Shown piece by piece: positions 1 through 12,600 of a stretch of 64,000 nt of DNA. The notes under the pieces are model-generated. The model was given only the letters and a program-made list of their open reading frames with translations, searched no databases and was not told the origin of the DNA. Position 1 is the stretch's first letter; every line of letters begins with the position of its first letter. The position numbers and the translations under genes are program-made. Source of the stretch: Malurus cyaneus samueli (Eukaryota > Chordata > Aves > Passeriformes > Maluridae); contig CM019214.1 in the NCBI GenBank assembly GCA_009741485.1, forward strand, positions 50,550,847 to 50,614,846, read 5' to 3'.

Positions 1-137
1 CCCACAAGTCGGTCTGATTCCATTGCTGCAATCACCCCCACATTTGTCACTATCCATGGATCACTATAAAGTATTGGACACTTTTCTTGTTCAGCAACGT
101 TTAAAGCCATCTGGAGAGCTTTACTGTGAAATTGCTA
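1..137 (+). other. Possible partial exon at the window edge (unconfirmed)
   Basis: One frame (starting at base 2) stays open from the edge to a TAA that overlaps a strong donor-like GTAAGT at 138-143. If that donor is used, the exon would end at base 137 after two bases of a split codon. The frame reads like ordinary protein (it includes HYKVLDTFLVQQRLKPSG) but I recognise no family. A 45-codon open frame is not rare by chance and no acceptor is visible because the window starts here. It is a candidate only; it may equally be unique noncoding DNA. Confidence 0.15.
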
Positions 138-143
138 TGTAAG

Positions 144-1860
144 TACATAAAAACCTCTCATCTATCACTGATTTAAAGCAGAGTAAAATTCTAAATATGT
201 TCTCTGAGCTTTGATATGTTTCGTACACTCTGTCTCCAAATGATTATCATCATAGTCTGTGCTTTGTGACAGCACAGTTATTTCTGTTCTAGTCCAGATG
301 ATGGGCCCTTTCCAGGTATTGCTCAGGCTGGTCTGTGAAATTACTTTCTAAAAGATTGATACAAATTTCATTCCATCGTTGTAGTACATTGTGGGGACAA
401 GCACTTGAAAGCAAAATCGTTTTTTTTCTCCTTTTCAAATACAAGAAAAAAAAATCATGCAGAGATTGTATTCTTTTCAAAACACAGCAGGATAATGCAT
501 TTTAAAGCCTATATTTTGGTCTAGTTTAAGTTGTAACATATTATATGTTAGCACCCATAAAATGGAATCCAGAAATACAGTATGCTTAGTTTAAAAGTTC
601 AAGTGGAATTACCTAGCTTTCTGCTGAAATAAATAAAGTGACAGCTTTCAGATTAAGGTATGTATAGACCACTTGTAAAGTACTCTGCTTCAGCTCTCTC
701 CTCATTATTTCTGTATATTTCAATCTCAAAGAAAGGAGGTTTTGTCCAGCACTCTGCTTCTGATACGGGTCTGTGAACTGAGTGGATGGGAGGACAAAAC
801 ACTTTTCTTGGACCACTGAATCAGTTCAACAGTTTTTATCTTTCATAACACTTTTCTTATTTCCCCTTTAATTTCATCTCTTCTGCTGTTTTTCTCACAG
901 ACACTAATCCCAATTCCACCTTTAAAATCTTCATGACAACCTCTTGACCCTTTTTCCTCCAAAAAGCATGAAAGACTCATTTCCTGTTGTAAATTCTCTT
1001 TTCTCTATTAAGGGGATCTAATTAGGAGAGACACCAATTACGACCAATATTTAGTACAACACCTTTTAATTAAGCTGTTGTTATTAAGAGCAGGTAATTA
1101 TCTGTACAATACATTCACATGTCCCTTCTCGTTAGCACAGGCAGGCACACACAGATGTAAACTCACAATTATTGTTGTCACTTGTTTGGAGCAACAACTG
1201 ACAGGCCAGCCACGGCTGTCAACACAGAAGCAGAGGATCATGGTGCGACTGCTGGGGTGTTTTCCTGAAAGTCTTTCAGGAAAGTCCTTCTTTCTTCAGG
1301 TGTTCATGCAATTCTGAAGCACTTGCCTGCATATAACACCCACCACCTTCTTGGATGTGCTCTGAACTGCACAAACCCACTGTGCATGCTGGCCTTAGGT
1401 GGAGACAGCAAACTATGGACATTCTGAATCCACCTCTGAATTCACTTGTGGATTCAGCAGGGCTGTGAGAGCTCATCAGGTATTAGATATATTTACAAGC
1501 TACCTCTCAGCATCTATTTTTCACTCTTCAGCCTACTATTTTCTCACAGATATTTTTTCAGCCATATTTACTGACATCTGTTGAACCTGTTCACCAAAAC
1601 TCATACCAAAGGGAATTTTATGATTCAAGCCAGCACTACTAGTGTTTGGGAGAAGTTTTCAGTTGTTAAAACCAAGTGTTTCCATTAGATGAACATTGCC
1701 ATATGGGAAATATCGCCTTTCTACCCTATAGCACCACATAAGATCCCTTCATAATGATTCATAGTACTGCATGAGTTCACCTCACCATCACCCTTTATCT
1801 ATCATGCTTGTAACTCTTTCCTTTGGCAACTGTTTTCCATAAAGCTATGGACTTCAATTA
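144..1860. other. AT-rich noncoding stretch, nothing recognised
   Basis: Short chance frames on both strands, none with a recognisable domain. The only local structure is a 10-base perfect inverted repeat at 1424-1433 and 1448-1457 (CTGAATCCAC and its complement) with a 14-base loop that contains GAATTC. No repeat family was recognised. Confidence 0.6.
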
Positions 1861-1864
1861 ACGT

Positions 1865-1928
1865 GTTTTTGTTTGTTTGTTTGGGGGGGTTTTGTAGCTC
1901 CTAATAGAAAAAACAAACAAACAAAAAC
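1865..1928. repeat. Perfect 18-base inverted repeat of GTTT units around a G7 loop
   Basis: The left arm at 1865-1882 (GTTTTTGTTTGTTTGTTT) is the exact complement of the right arm at 1911-1928. The 28-base loop starts with seven G. The right arm continues into an A/C-rich tract to about 1980. A single strand could fold into an 18-bp stem. The likely origin is two simple-repeat tracts of opposite strand bias lying side by side. Confidence 0.9.
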
Positions 1929-1980
1929 AAAACCCCAACAAAAATCCCAACCAAACCAAAAAAAACCCCAAATACCCAAC

Positions 1981-4752
1981 CTTTTCCTTCTTTTGTGCAA
2001 AGGCTGTGAATAGCTACACTTTTACCTGTCAGGGAAGGCAGAGAAAGGGAAAAACCTTACTTTACCACCAAACATTTTTGCTTCTTTATTATTTGACTAT
2101 ATAGTTCATATTAGTTATGAAATTTTATGAGCATGTGACAGTATTCCACATGCCAGTGTTGAACTTTGCTTGCCTTATGGCACAGTAGCTCCTAAGAGTG
2201 ATGAACTGTTGGTAGTTTTAGCCTCAGCAGCAGAGTTTAAAATACCTGCCTGTCACCGGGAAGGACTTGTTTTGGAGGCTGTATAATACATACAGCTTTC
2301 CTAGGGATTATGGAGCCAAGAAATACATGGAGATAGCCTTCAAGGTATACAGTTATATATACCTATTTCTTGCCATGTGTTCACAGTGAAAAATATCTTT
2401 TGTATCTAAGTTTTCACCCACAGTTCATTCATCTCACGCCCCCAGTTACTGGATATAGATCAGAATCCCTATCTGTAACACATTGCTTACTGTACACTGA
2501 AGCATTTTCACTCCCTTAACTTGCTAATAATATCAATGAACAAAAAAGACTTTCTACAAACTGATTCAATGTCGTTGTACACCTAGGACAGCATTATTAT
2601 GGAGACAATGCACTGTACCAAAAACTGAAGGTTTGCCTTAAATTTAAGCCTCCGTGCCAATTTGTTAAGTCCACTGAAGGATGTTAAGAATTATTCCTCA
2701 GGGAGGAATCCAGTTTATTATAGGGAATTTTCATTAGTTTTTCATATTGATTCTACCTTTGATGAAAAACAATAATAAGTAAAAAGAAAAAAGCTGTTTC
2801 TACACTTTTCATAATTTTGCCAGGATTGCATGAGCCACTTCACCTTCTACTTGAAAACTGGATGCACAGTCTGTCTCTGTAAGAAACTTTATAAATATGT
2901 TGAGGACAAAGACAGACACCCTTATTCTTTTATAGGTTTACATCAGGCAGGTATTTGTCTTGGTTATTTTAATATTCAGTGAATAAGGTAAATAAGCTAA
3001 ATATAATGAAAAATACAAATAAGGAATGCACTGTCCTAGAAACACATTTATTTCATGCTTCTAGTATTACTCACATGCTCAAATCTTTCATTTCTATAAT
3101 TGCATGGCTACAGAGGAGGTAAAATAAAATTTTTACATATGCAGATTTTAGCTGTCTCCAAGACTGATCTTTCTCCTAGATAAATTCAGTTTTACTTCAG
3201 TCATCAGCATTATTTATCTCTGAAATAGACAACTTTCTTAATTCAGCACTCAGCAGTACTGTGGAAATATTGATCTGCAATCAACTGCTGACACAGTTAT
3301 CTTTGCTTAAGCTGCATGTTTACTGAACTGCAAACACAGCAGTATTACAAGCATCTATAAGAATTATTTCTACCACAAAGAAAAAAATAATCATAGAAAG
3401 CACTACATCTAAATGGCCTTGTCTGGGTTTTATTCCAACATTTATTTTTACCAAAACCAAAAAAAAGTAGTTCATATTTTCTTTTTTTCTCCCATCATTT
3501 TTGTTTGGGGCTTATATTTGTTGGTTTCTGGTTGTTTTTTTTTTTTTTTTTTTTGGTTTTTGTTTGTTTTTTTTAATAATAAATAGAATGTTATGAGAAA
3601 TTTCTTCCTAATCTTATTTGGATTTAGTTCAAGCAAGTAAGCTGGTCAATAAAATTGAAATTACTCTGAAGAGCTATTTCCATTTTCTTCGCAGGTGCAC
3701 TTTTGGTTGGAATCCCAGCTTTCAGGACTTTTAAAATACTTCTGGCAATTCAGGTTTGAGTAAACAGCCAAGTGCCTTGTCATTAATGCAGTCTGCTTGA
3801 CTTTGACAGATTACATTACTAAAGACCATATTTATATTTAATACCTACAGCTCCATAGAAAATTAGTGGAAGGTATTACTGTTCATTCTAAAGATTAATT
3901 AAATTTGATCTCGAGTGGAGGTTCACAGAATGGGGAAAATTCTTTGTAACTTAGAAGGGATTCAAATTAAAACAAGTCTGTTGAAATGGTGCCAAAGTCT
4001 TTTTAGATTGAAGTCTTTACAATCCCATTAAATGAACATACAAACATAAAGTGCAATTTTTTGAATAACATTTAGTATCAGTGTCCATGAATATTAAACA
4101 TATTTCAAAATTTGTCATCAAAGCAGACAACACTATTTTGTAATTTAGCTGAAAATAAAACAAAATAAATAGCCGAACATGAAATAAAAGGGCCGACTTT
4201 CAAAGATGGAACTAATAATTGAGTACCTTAATCCCCAAAGTCAAGTGTTCAAATTAAAATAGCAATTAACTGGGAGGGTTTAATACATATGTGTGTCTGT
4301 GTGTTTGCAAAGAATTAGCCACTGTAATGAATGCAACTGACTTCGAAATAATGAATATTGCAAAAAACTTATTAAGAAACCTCTATATTCACTTTCTAGG
4401 ATATTAATGCATACTGGACATCATAAATACATGATTATTCAATAATTCAGTATGAAGTTTCTAATTGTCCTTGTCATCTTAGTTAGTTATATTTTCACTT
4501 GTATAATAAAAGTAACATTAATCAGTAATACCAGTACAGTAAGTGGAAAATACAAGCATGCATCATATCAAATACACAAATATGTATGATTCTCTTAAGT
4601 AGTAACCACCTCAAAAAAACTTAAAAACCCTTATTGCGTAAAGTACAATTTAAATAGAATTTTAACATCTTAATCCAAGATTGTGATTCCAGAAAATGAT
4701 TGCTAAGGAATGTAAGGAATCGTAGGTAATTTTATTAATGTTCATATTCTAG
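1981..4752. other. AT-rich noncoding stretch with a T-rich tract
   Basis: No gene or repeat family recognised. A T20 run followed by GTTT-like units lies at 3535-3574. The rest is unique-looking AT-rich DNA with stops in all frames. Confidence 0.6.
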
Positions 4753-4769
4753 ATTTTGTTGTTTTTCAG

Positions 4770-5094
4770 GGCCATGTATATCACAAAGCTGACATATCCA
4801 AGCTTTCAAGACTTTTCGGAAACCTCAGGTTATTTGGACATTTCAAATCAGGCAGACACTTCACTGACAGGCCCAAGCTGATCTGATTTTTCAAAGACAT
4901 CTGACATGCACACATCATCCATACCAGAAAAATACAGCAACCCCAAGGCCATGCTTGCTCAAAATAACAGCCAGAGAGGCAGGTGGTTCACATTAAATAA
5001 AAGCCCAGTGTCTGAAGTAGAATGGAAACTGAGGATCAGTTCTAACCTTGGCCAGAAAAGTTCGAATTTGACATCCTCTGAGGGGAGGCTTTAG
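4770..5094 (+). pseudogene. Exon-like frame with one internal stop (unidentified)
   Basis: A splice-acceptor-like TTTTGTTGTTTTTCAG ends at 4769. Directly after it a single frame runs from GCC ATG (ATG at 4774) to TGA at 4879-4881, then continues in the same frame from 4882 through an ATG at 4906 to TAG at 5092-5094. That is about 107 codons with one stop, in a stretch richer in GC than its flanks. The conceptual sequence is rich in Ser and Thr with acidic residues and matches no family I know. It may be a decayed exon, an exon of a noncoding RNA, an unrecognised old repeat, or chance; the coding interpretation is weak. Confidence 0.2.
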
Positions 5095-8000
5095 CCCCCA
5101 GGTTGGACTACAAAAGCTACAGAGTCAAGGAGAAAGCATGGAAACAAAGAGGAGGGAATATAAATGTACAATGTTTTCTAAGTTTTAAACTTTTACTGAC
5201 TAGTGAGAATCACAGTCCAAGGTAACTAGATGTCATCATGCATTTTCTTAATGAACAATGAAAAAGCATTGATATTAATATATTTCTCTCTGGGAAATCA
5301 TTTAAAATTCAATATTTATCCAAATTTGTATTTCCTTTTCAATGCAGAATGGAAAAGTCTCATTAGGACTAATTTAAAACAAGAAAAAGAAATCAACTAA
5401 GCAACAACAATAACAAGAAAAAACCCTATCAAAACAAAACAGAAGCAAACACATTCCTACTAAGGAAAGAACTCACCTTGCTTTGATACCAAAACTCTTT
5501 GTTTTGCATAGATAAATCCTTGACAAAACCATATTCTGTGCTCCTATAAATTTGCAGTGCAAACACAACTTACTTGTTTTAAAGTGAAAGACAAAAAATG
5601 ACCAGTCTGAGAATGGGGGTACCATGATTAATACTAACTAGTCTTGATCATATAAAGCTGCCTGTATTCTTGATTTTATCCCTGGAACAGGAGATAAAAT
5701 TTAAGATGCACTTAAATATAGTATATCAATATTATGACTAGTCATGCATAAAATGAACAGAAGATGCATAAATGTACCTAAACCATCCACTTGTTTTCAG
5801 ATTAAAACTGTTTCTTTGCATCATAATGTGAATTAAATTAGGCATAGTAAATCTCAAGATGGTATAACGCAGTACTGATAAGTGCATCCTATTTTCTAAC
5901 AGCTCATCTGTACTATTGTTTTGGAACTTTCAACATGATCTAATATATATCATATCAAATTAAACTAAGGCATACCCACACTAAAAATTAAAACCAAGTT
6001 GTTCAGTTAACAATTTTTTGGATAAGAAGTCTTTATACCTGTTGAAAACGAATCTTCATTTAAAAAAAAAAAAAAAAAACCAAAACAAACCAATCTGCAT
6101 GCTCATGAGTTACTAGTTAGTCATAAGTAAGTGATACAGGTGCCTTTCTTCAACTATTGATTAAATTATTTCCTCCTTATAATATGTTAGCTCTTGCACT
6201 TCACTCTAGGTTATATGAAACTAGAAGTATAACAAGCAGAATATCTATAGGAATATAATATTTCTTTTCAGGAAAATAAGAGCTGAATTTAAATCTTAAC
6301 AGAAATCATTGTTTGCTTTAAAAATGTCAATTTAACCCCATATTGGTAAACCAAATATCATTCATCCCAAACATTTATAATTTTTAAAAAATGTAACACA
6401 CAAACTGTTTCAGACGATCATTTCAGACACCCCAAACATCGTGAGCTTTGTCCTAAAGGTATTTTCCATGTAGTACTTCATTTCCACAGGATAGGTCATT
6501 ATTTATTTATTTATTAACTTGTTTAGTTTCCTGACTTGAAAGAGAATAATCTTTACTTTAAAAAGGAAAAATAATCTACATACTTCCAGAACATATCCAG
6601 TGAGGCCTGGCACTACTTGTTTCTGTAACAGCCTAATTTTTATATCTTTTCTCTTGTTTAAAAGATTTTTTCTGTACCAAACCAGCAACAAAAATTGTAC
6701 CTTGTCTTTTTTTTTTTTTTTTTTGTGACTGCAACTGATTAATACAAATCAAAAGTCACACCTGAAAAATCAAATTTTTACTGTGAACTTTTTTTTTTTT
6801 TTTTTTTACTTTAGGATGATTTCTTAAAAAATTGAAAAGATATCAAAATATATTTAAATTATAAAATTGCTCTCAACAACATATAGATTTCCTTTGACAT
6901 TCTGACAAGCCCTGATCTAGTGAAACACTTACTCATATGTTTCATTTACACTCCTGATCAATGCTATTAGATAAAATGTTCATAAATTTACCTGTGCTGT
7001 AGCAATTCCGTCATCTGCAAAGCAGATGTAATACACTAAATATATTGTATGTTCTGAATTTTTAGCTTGGGTGTCATTTATAATCTTTTGATGATCAGCC
7101 TGTTTTAAGAAGCAATCAAAACCACACCTTTTAGCACATCTGAATCTTAATCTATCAATGATATTGTACTGCAGCCAAAAAAATCTGACCAGTCTAAAAT
7201 TACTTTCACTCTAGCATTATTTTGTCAACATTGTGACACACAGCACACACTGCTATATCTTCTTTTTTAAATCATTTTATTATTGCAAAGATACAGGAGT
7301 CATCATAATTTTTTCAGGTATGTGAAGGCAAGTAGTAACAGAATTTATCAAAGCAGAGTAATTTTGACACAATTCTGACACACAAGCAAGCAGAAAAACC
7401 TGCTGTTAAGAAAGTCCTATTTATGTATTTATGCAAAGAATTGCTGAAGCCCAAATAAAGATTCAAACAGCAGCCATGACCATCAATCATTAAAAACCCA
7501 AAGCAACATACAAAGGACTGTGCATAACCACTCAAGGGAGCTTTCCACCAGATTTTAACTGCTTGGTTGTACAACAGAGGCAAGGCTGCCTGTGCCTTCT
7601 CAGCAAACATCATTCCTTTCCAGACTGTAGGATGTTTTGTGAGAAAATAGTCAGGTTTATACTGACATGCTAACCTAACCAAGGATTTATTACCTTCATT
7701 TCTCTATCTTCCTCTCATTATATAATCTTTAGCAATATGATGCAGGTGACTACGTTACCCTACAGAGAAGATTCACCTCTGGATAATGAAATTATACTGA
7801 TTTTAATTTTTCGTTTCCAGAGGGAGTTATTTTTTATTCATCCATGTTTTCAATTTCCTATTGAAATAGTAGCATGCAGTGCTAAAGAGACACTAAAATA
7901 ATTAGCTGAAAATGTTCTGGTACAACTTGACTCTCAATTTATTCTGTGTGCTGTAGGGAATCATTAAAACCTGTGCTTGAGGGCAATATCTCATGGAGTA

Positions 8001-9533
8001 GTAGCCAAGGTGACATAAAAGGTGTCAAGTGAATACCTTAAAGAGCAACAAAGGCAGCAAGACATTCAATGTGTGAATACACCTGCCTTAGTATAAAGAA
8101 GAAGGCTTAGTTTCCCATGGTGGACCATTCCTGGACCTCTAGCAAAGAAACTCTTCAAAGCTGAATGCTGTCTTAGTCACCCTGGGGTCTTCATGCCATT
8201 CAATGAACCAGATATTTTCTAAAACAATAAATGAATGGGTTTTTATTTTGTGTTTGGATTCTGCAGTTTACAGTTGCGTCTTTAAAATTCTTTGAACTAA
8301 ATTTGAACAAATGTTATCCAAGTAAATAGTTTTTAAGGCTTGTAATAATTCAAAGCAAGCTAATTTCACCTCAGATCCACAATCAAGCCAAGAAACTTCA
8401 AGAAGATTAGAAATGCAAATTCTAAATGGACTAAAATTTCAGGGCTGTATAATGACATATTTTCTGTCAAGAAAAGGATAAATAAACTTTACTTTTGAAA
8501 CGGTTGAAATTATTAAGCATTCTTCAAGTTAAAATAGTGCTAGTATTTCACATAGTGATCTTTATGAAGGAAGATGGCTTTAGATGGCTGGGAACAACTA
8601 ACTGGTATGAACAACATCTTAAAAGGAAAACAAGACAAATGGCAGAAAATTCAAATTAAGTCTGAAAGGTAGAATATCTTCAGTAAGGAGCATGAAAGAG
8701 TACTAAGTTTGAAAACGTTTAGTGAGCAACAAAATAACCAGCAGTATGAACACACTTGAACACTGTTAACCAGAAGAAAGATATCATTATCAAGATAAGA
8801 AGATACCACGAGCTGGTTCAGAATGCTGAAAAGTGTAGACAGGATAATGTCTTTATAGTATGTGAAACTGAACAATTTAATGCTCACTGTGTTCTAGCTT
8901 GTTCTAGAAATACCTAACACATTGTACACTTTTATAATAAGCTACAAACTTAGTAGCTTGTAGATTGATAGTTCAAATTCAAGAGAATCCAGATGTCTTC
9001 TGAGACCTTCATCTTGAATACTGGTTTTGCAGTGAGAAAATCTTGATTCTGTTGCATGTTTCCATGTCCCAAATGTAAGTCAAATATAAACCTTCCTTTA
9101 GCCCTGTTTGCATCAAGTCTTCATTCTTTACCACAAAATTTCAACAGTGATTTAAAAGAAATCAGCTATGGTGGCTGGACATTGTCATACATTCTGCTGA
9201 GAGAACAGAAAAAATAAACACTAAGAATTCTGGTCACAGAAGCCCGAGGCCAATATCTATTATTTCCTTAGATTTGTGAGGGTTATTAGCAAGCCTTCCT
9301 CAGTTTGCTACTTGATTGGGAAACAAAATTCACAGCTGTCTAAGGGTAAAACTGAATTGATACCAGCAATGATGTACTTTTAACTGACTCGCTAGATCAT
9401 GGCTATTGTTCTCTGTTACAAACACAGCCACAGAGCTACAGTGAACTGTCATAGTGTAGAGATCAGGTGATTTAAAATGGCCTGCATCCATAGTATTGAA
9501 CTGTCCTGCCTTTCCAAAACTTCAGTCAGTATA

Positions 9534-9536
<3 letters not shown>
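5095..9536. other. AT-rich noncoding stretch
   Basis: Homopolymer runs at 6062-6079 (A), 6707-6724 (T) and 6789-6807 (T). A 122-codon minus-strand frame at 7314-7682 has no recognisable domain and is within chance length for this much sequence. No repeat family or RNA gene recognised. Confidence 0.55.

Positions 9537-9563
<27 letters not shown>
9537..9563. repeat. (AAAT)n microsatellite
   Basis: About six to seven uninterrupted AAAT units. An ordinary simple repeat that may vary between individuals. Confidence 0.95.
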
Positions 9564-9565
<2 letters not shown>

Positions 9566-9630
9566 TTGAAAACAGCCATTGCCTTATGCCAATTTTTAAA
9601 TTGTGCTTAAAGATTGCTTGGGAGCTGCTG

Positions 9631-9654
9631 TTTGACCTGGGCCAAAAGGTCAAA
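9631..9654. promoter_or_regulatory. Everted nuclear-receptor half-site pair (ER8-like)
   Basis: TTTGACCT at 9631-9638 and its exact complement AGGTCAAA at 9647-9654 are separated by eight bases. AGGTCA is the consensus half-site for RXR-partnered nuclear receptors, and everted pairs with an eight-base gap are one known arrangement for retinoic-acid and thyroid receptors. The geometry is seen directly. That it binds a receptor here is inference, since one such match is expected now and then by chance and no target gene is visible nearby. Confidence 0.3.
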
Positions 9655-12600
9655 TTATCCTTCTAATTGCATAAAAACACAGATCTTCGAGATTAAGCAC
9701 CTTAGGAGTGAAAATTTGGTGCAATTTTCTGTTCAACTGCAAGTAAGGTAGTTTCTATTCCTTCCAACTCATAACAGAGGAGTTCTAGTTCATATTCACA
9801 TGTATAATGTTGAAGATTTAGCTATAGCACTGTGTTTTTATGCCCTTAAGGTGGTGGTGAGGAAGGCATTTCTTAAAAATTCCTTCATTTCTGAAAACAG
9901 AATACTAAAGTACTTGTCAAGGCACTTCTTTGAGGACCTGTCACTCTGAAAATTACACTTGAAGCAAACCTACTTTAAGATAAAAATAGGGCACAGTTTT
10001 TCTACAGAGACCAAGTGAAAGCACAATGAAAAACAATTTAGAAAACTGTACTGAAATGAAAATAGAATCAGCCATTTATCTATCTATATACATGTATAAA
10101 AAAATTTGTACATCTAGAGTAGCAGATTTCTAAAACTATTGAATTCAGTTTTGAAACTGCCAAACATTCTCACGTAAACGCAGGACAGAGGATACAGTCT
10201 TTGATATCACTTTAACATTGGTTAATTGGCAAAAGGTTAATTTTGGTGCATCCTTCCACATGTACCATATGCAAAAGTTTTTCTTTGTTTCGGTTCATAT
10301 GAAGTTTTCAAAACATTACTTTGGGAATGATCATTCTTAAATTTAATGGCTTATTAAAACACATGCCATATCTAATACCTCTTAGTTCTTACTCATGTAT
10401 TAAATTATATTCAAAGATTTCTCATTGAGTAAAAATATTATTGTATTTAGCCAACTATCTAGAATGATTACATAGAAGTGTATTTACAGAAAAATTATAC
10501 AGAAGATTAAAGAAAAATCTCTTTGCATGTTTTCTACATCTTGATTCAGTTGAAATGTTATGCAATATGTTTGAGAACAGACAGGACTGCATTAACCTTC
10601 CTTAGCAAAACTCAAAAATTACTTTGATTTCAGTTTTCCACCTCTGAACAAAAAAGGGAAATATAAGGAAAATTACGATTGGGAAATTACCCACTCCAAA
10701 GTCCTACTCGGAACATGGACATTGAATTCAGGCCATCTTTCTCATGGCTTTGTTCATTCAAGTCTTGGTGGAAAAATTACCTGAATTAAATTATCCTTAT
10801 GGTGATTTACCCCTGCTACCCCTTATATCCAGCATCAGACTTCCTTGTACTTTTTTTTTTTAAAAGAACTTTATTTAAACAGCATTACAAGTTGCTATTC
10901 AGTTTGAGTGCTCTGGATGCATATAATGAGTATGTGAAATCCTAGAGCCTCATGATATCATAAAAGCCAAAGAGTGAAACAATATTATTCCATTTTTCTC
11001 TGAGGCAGTACTTTACTTATTTATGTATTTATAAAAAAAAACCAAAACAACCTAGAATATACTTGCATAGGTCAAGCATATCAGGCAATAAAAATTCATC
11101 CCCAGCACTTCCTCCCACACATTTCCTACATATATTTTCATTCTGAGCAAGTCATCACATAAGGAACTAATCATTTTAAGTATGAAGCAACACATTGAGT
11201 AAAACTGAATGAGATTTTTAAGTCATCAAGTTTTGATCATATGCACATCTTAACTTCTGAGAATTAATTCTTGTTTCGAATACATCAAAGTATTGAGTCT
11301 CTGACTAAAGCCGTCAAAGAAGGGGAGTTCCATACAAGGTCTTCTAAAGTGTGTCAGTCTTTTAAACTATCTGAAAATGCTGTTCAGCATTTTGTGTTGA
11401 AAGATACAAATAAATTTTAGAGCATTTTCAGCCTTTTAGCTGCCACACTTTTCACTAATATTCCTCAAGAAAAATTCTTATTTTCTGAATTAAATTATCC
11501 CATACATCTATTGTCTTTTGATTAACAAGATTAAACTCCTAAAGCCTTTCTCATTAATCTGTAATATTTCCAAACTTTTACATTATTAATTTTTTGTATT
11601 ATTATTTCCTTGTGAAATATAGAAGTGGACTCAGAGATAGGATAAATGCATAAATAAAATAAAAAAATAAAAAAAAAAAAAAAAGCCAGGTTTATCTGAT
11701 ATGTTTGTTTCTTTGCTAGTTTCCCCTTTTGTGCATTCATTGTCTCTCCCCTCATTTTTTTTTTTTTTTAACAAAACTCATATTACAATTATTTATTACA
11801 ATCTCTTAGCCAATATATCTCTATTCTTGATTTGCAAGTTTATTTTAATGCTTCCCAATCTATACTGGAAAACTTTACAACCTTCCAGGTTACTCTTTCT
11901 CAGAATGACTCATTCCTCTAATCCTTGTATAATACTTTGTTTGTATTTGTTTACTGTAATACTCTCCTATCATTCTCCAAATAAAACATACTAAAATAGG
12001 ATATAGTTAAATATGGAATTTGCTTAAACATCTAGAAATTTCATTATGTCAATACTGTGTAGGCCTTCCCTTAAGAAAAATTTATAACATTTCCATTAAC
12101 TTAATTGATGGTAAGAGAGAAATGATACACTGTGTTTTACATGCCTTAGGTTAATAATGTCCAGGGCTTTTTGCATGCAGCTCTGGAGCATGCATCTGTT
12201 CACTCCTCACCATTAGGAAAATAGCTTTGGCTGTTTTCCAGTATGTGGAATTTTTTCATGATGTTCACATGTAGGTGTCTTTACACAGTTGTTTTCTCTG
12301 CCTTGAACCCACAACTCCTGAAGTGTGACAAGACACTGGCTATTATGAGATTTCAATGGTTTTATGGAAATGATCATTTAAAATATAACTCATTCACTCC
12401 ACATTTTAGTAGTAGTTCATAAAATAAGATATTCCCTGGACTATGCATACAAGATTCTAGGGACATCTCTTTGGACTAGTCCGTGCAGAATGAGGCAGAA
12501 AGGCTAATAATGAAAGACAGGCAAAATAGGACTTCTAATACCTGAGCTCTCTCTGTGACAAAAGTTTTTTTAGCAGTACAAAAAATCCCATCAATTCTAT

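Noticed and set aside
7314..7682. 122-codon minus-strand frame
   Set aside because: Composition is Cys/Phe/Leu-rich without a domain or repeat match; no sign of a retrocopy such as a poly(A) end.
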